Shown in pieces: positions 6,021-8,067 of a DNA stretch of 8,067 bases. Position 1 is the first letter of the stretch; each line of letters starts with the position of its first letter. Position numbers and translations under genes: made by a program. The DNA is from an uncultured Eubacteriales bacterium (GTDB lineage Bacteria; Bacillota; Clostridia; Oscillospirales; Acutalibacteraceae), in contig ONWI01000230.1 of assembly GCA_900321515.1 (NCBI GenBank), positions 1-8,067 of the forward strand, written 5' to 3'. Under the pieces are notes generated by a model, which worked only from the letters and a program-made list of their open reading frames with translations, was not told where the DNA came from and searched no databases.

Positions 6021-8067
6021 TTATTTTACTTTGACTCTCTGCGTGAGCTTGTTGCTTTCCCTGTACGGACGGAAGAGCATGAAGCCGATGAATGCAATCA
6101 GTATGACCGCTGCGGCAAGTCCGACAGGCTGGATATTGCCCTGAATGGCTGAGCCGATCTGATAGACAATGAGCGATACCGCGTAAGCAAATCCGCATTG
6201 ATAGCCGATGGCGAACCATGTCCATTTTGCGCTGTTCATCTCGCGCTTGATAGCGCCGATGGCGGCGAAGCAGGGCGCGCACAGCAGATTGAAGATGAGG
6301 AAGGAAAAGCCCGACAGCGCGTTGAAATTCTGCTGCATACTGCCCCAGATTTCCGCGCCGTCCTCAGCCACTTCACCCACACCGTACAGCACGCCAAATG
6401 TGCCGACGACATTCTCCTTGGCGATAAGACCCGTAACGGTCGCGACGGCGGCCTTCCAGTCTCCCCAGCCGAGCGGGCTGAATATCCATGCCACAGTGCC
6501 GCCGATTGCGGAGAGAATGGAGTCGTTGAGATCGTCCACCATGCCGAAGCCGCCGTCCGTGAAGCCGAAGCCCTTCAGGAACCAGAGCACGATGGCGGAG
6601 AGCAGAATTACCGTTCCCGCTTTTTTAATGAACGACCAGCCGCGTTCCCACATGGAACGGAGAATACTGCCTACGGTGGGCAGATGATAGGCGGGCAGTT
6701 CCATCACGAAGGGAGCCGGATCGCCAGCGAACATTCTGGTCTTTTTCAGAATAATGCCGGACACGATGATGGCTGCCACACCGATGAAATAGGCGCTCGG
6801 AGCCACCCACGGAGCGCCGCCGAACAGAGCGCCGGCGATGAGGGCGATAATCGGAAGCTTCGCGCCGCAGGGGATAAATGTAGTGGTCATGATGGTCATG
6901 CGTCTGTCGCGCTCATTCTCGATGGTGCGGGAAGCCATAACCGCCGGAACGCCGCAGCCCGCGCCGATCAGCATAGGAATGAAAGATTTGCCGGAAAGTC
7001 CGAATTTGCGGAATATGCTGTCCATGATGAAGGCGACGCGCGCCATATATCCGCAGCCCTCCATGAAGGCAAGGAAGAAGAACAGCACCAGCATCTGCGG
7101 CAGGAATCCGAGAACTGCTCCAACGCCGCCGATTATGCCGTCCACGATGAGACCGCGCAGCCAGTCGGCACAGCCGATGGCGTCCAGACCGCTCCCCACG
7201 AGAGCAGGAATACTCGGCACAGCCATACCAAACAATTCAAAGCCCTCATCGAACAGATTGTCGTTGACCCAGTCGGTCATGCCCGTACCTACGGTGGAGA
7301 TCGAGACATAGTACACAACGAACATTACCAGCGCGAAGATCGGCAGGGCGAGGAAACGGTTGGTAACCACCTTGTCGATTTTATCCGAAGAGGTGAGTGT
7401 TCTTTCCTTTGCCTTTTTCAGGCATCCTTTGATGATGGAGGCAATCCAGAGATAACGCTCGTTGGTGATGATGCTCTCGGAATCGTCGTCAAGTTCCGCT
7501 TCCGCCGCCTTGATATCGCCTTCCACATGAGCCAGCTTTTCGGCTGGAATGTTCATCTGTTCCAGCACTTTGTCGTCCCGCTCAAATATCTTGATGGCGT
7601 ACCAGCGCTGCTGTTCCTCCGGCAGTTCGTGAACAATACATTCCTCGATGTGCGCCAGAGCGTGTTCCACCGCGCCGGAGAAGCTGTGCTGCGGGACGGT
7701 CTTTTCGCCGCCGGCTGCGGCAATCGCAGCTTCGGCTGCTTCCATCACGCCGTCGCCTTTCAAAGCCGAAATCCCGACGACCTTGCAGCCGAGCTGTCGG
7801 GAAAGCTCCTCGGTGTTGATCTTATCGCCGTTCCTGTCCACAACGTCCATCATGTTCAGCGCAACCACAACCGGTATTCCCAGTTCGGTGAGCTGCGTCG
7901 TGAGGTAAAGATTGCGTTCCAGATTAGTGCCGTCGATAATGTTCAGTATCGCGTCGGGGCGTTCGGAAATCAGGTAATTTCTCGCCACCACTTCCTCCAG
8001 CGTATAGGGAGAAAGCGAGTAAATGCCCGGCAGGTCCATGATGGTCACGTCGTCGTGCTTCTTGAGC
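6021..8067 (-). CDS. feoB: Ferrous iron transport protein B (FeoB), 5' end beyond the window
   Basis: Inner-membrane Fe(II) uptake protein with a cytoplasmic G domain fused to a polytopic membrane domain. The frame is open to the right edge, giving 681 complete residues plus a partial codon; full-length homologues suggest about 40-60 residues are missing, including the G1 P-loop. Counting from the edge: G3 DLPG (11-14), G4 NMMD (71-74), G5 SAL (100-102), a helical GDP-dissociation-inhibitor-like region (about 120-215), then roughly 8-10 membrane segments from about residue 237 (first RFLALPIFALVMFVVYYV). The two Gate motifs are visible: GCGYMAR and GAGCGVPA (337-375) with PCGAKLP (399-405), and later LLCAPCFAAIGAI (595-607) and YQCGFAY (622-628), supplying conserved pore cysteines. 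The C-terminus is a short basic tail with no Cys-rich domain. No FeoC-like or FeoB-associated small gene follows; the next gene is convergent. FeoA, if present, would be upstream and outside the window, as would any iron-responsive promoter. Confidence 0.97.
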   Translation of the reverse strand, partial: LKKHDDVTIMDLPGIYSLSPYTLEEVVARNYLISERPDAILNIIDGTNLERNLYLTTQLTELGIPVVVALNMMDVVDRNGDKINTEELSRQLGCKVVGISALKGDGVMEAAEAAIAAAGGEKTVPQHSFSGAVEHALAHIEECIVHELPEEQQRWYAIKIFERDDKVLEQMNIPAEKLAHVEGDIKAAEAELDDDSESIITNERYLWIASIIKGCLKKAKERTLTSSDKIDKVVTNRFLALPIFALVMFVVYYVSISTVGTGMTDWVNDNLFDEGFELFGMAVPSIPALVGSGLDAIGCADWLRGLIVDGIIGGVGAVLGFLPQMLVLFFFLAFMEGCGYMARVAFIMDSIFRKFGLSGKSFIPMLIGAGCGVPAVMASRTIENERDRRMTIMTTTFIPCGAKLPIIALIAGALFGGAPWVAPSAYFIGVAAIIVSGIILKKTRMFAGDPAPFVMELPAYHLPTVGSILRSMWERGWSFIKKAGTVILLSAIVLWFLKGFGFTDGGFGMVDDLNDSILSAIGGTVAWIFSPLGWGDWKAAVATVTGLIAKENVVGTFGVLYGVGEVAEDGAEIWGSMQQNFNALSGFSFLIFNLLCAPCFAAIGAIKREMNSAKWTWFAIGYQCGFAYAVSLIVYQIGSAIQGNIQPVGLAAAVILIAFIGFMLFRPYRESNKLTQRVKVK

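Noticed and set aside
6208..7311. Plus-strand ORFs of 159 and 157 residues
   Set aside because: Antisense to feoB; the frames mirror its codon pattern and encode no recognisable protein.
6021..8048. FeoB starting at the GTG at 8048
   Set aside because: The frame continues upstream to the window edge with FeoB-like sequence (LKKHDD before VTIMDLPG), and a start there would delete the G1 and G2 motifs. The gene is simply cut by the window.

Overview
The window comes from a bacterium and most likely a Clostridia-type member of the Bacillota, possibly an Oscillospirales/Ruminococcaceae relative. This is inferred from the AGGAGG-like ribosome binding sites, TTG and GTG starts, an RlmB with a long hydrophilic N-terminal tail, a Firmicutes-style ABC-F protein and a FeoB of Firmicutes type. 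No rRNA, tRNA, CRISPR array or insertion sequence was seen. Both edges cut through genes.

Left part (1 to about 4126, all minus strand): a putative operon read from right to left. It begins with an RlmB/TrmH-family 23S rRNA 2'-O-methyltransferase (TTG start at 4126). After a 53-bp gap comes a 610-residue hydrophilic protein of unknown function with an R/E/Q-rich probable coiled coil near its C-terminus. After a 57-bp gap comes a second unknown protein whose first 418 residues are visible and which runs off the left edge. That second protein is almost entirely low complexity: acidic and basic N-terminal patches, EP/KP and PQ/PE stretches, a Pro-Met repeat, Tyr-Pro repeats and an Arg-Arg-Asp-Asp repeat. 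No terminator separates the three genes. The pair of disordered proteins behind an rRNA methyltransferase is the least explained part of the window.

Middle (4127 to 5989): a 233-bp AT-rich divergent intergenic region carries an extended -10 promoter candidate for the leftward operon and a very good sigma-A-type promoter for a rightward ABC-F ATPase gene (GTG start at 4360). The ABC-F protein has two full nucleotide-binding domains, and the second carries DEPTRNFSPLS in place of the usual DEPTNHLD. A long GC-rich hairpin at 5941-5984 followed by a T-rich run ends this gene.

Right part (6021 to 8067, minus strand): feoB, the ferrous iron transporter, convergent with the ABC-F gene. Its 5' end, including the P-loop (G1) of the G domain, lies beyond the right edge.

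Functionally, two products are expected to act on the ribosome (RlmB on 23S rRNA, ABC-F on the ribosome E site) and are transcribed divergently from one intergenic region. FeoB is an independent iron-uptake unit. What the two disordered proteins do cannot be read from the sequence.
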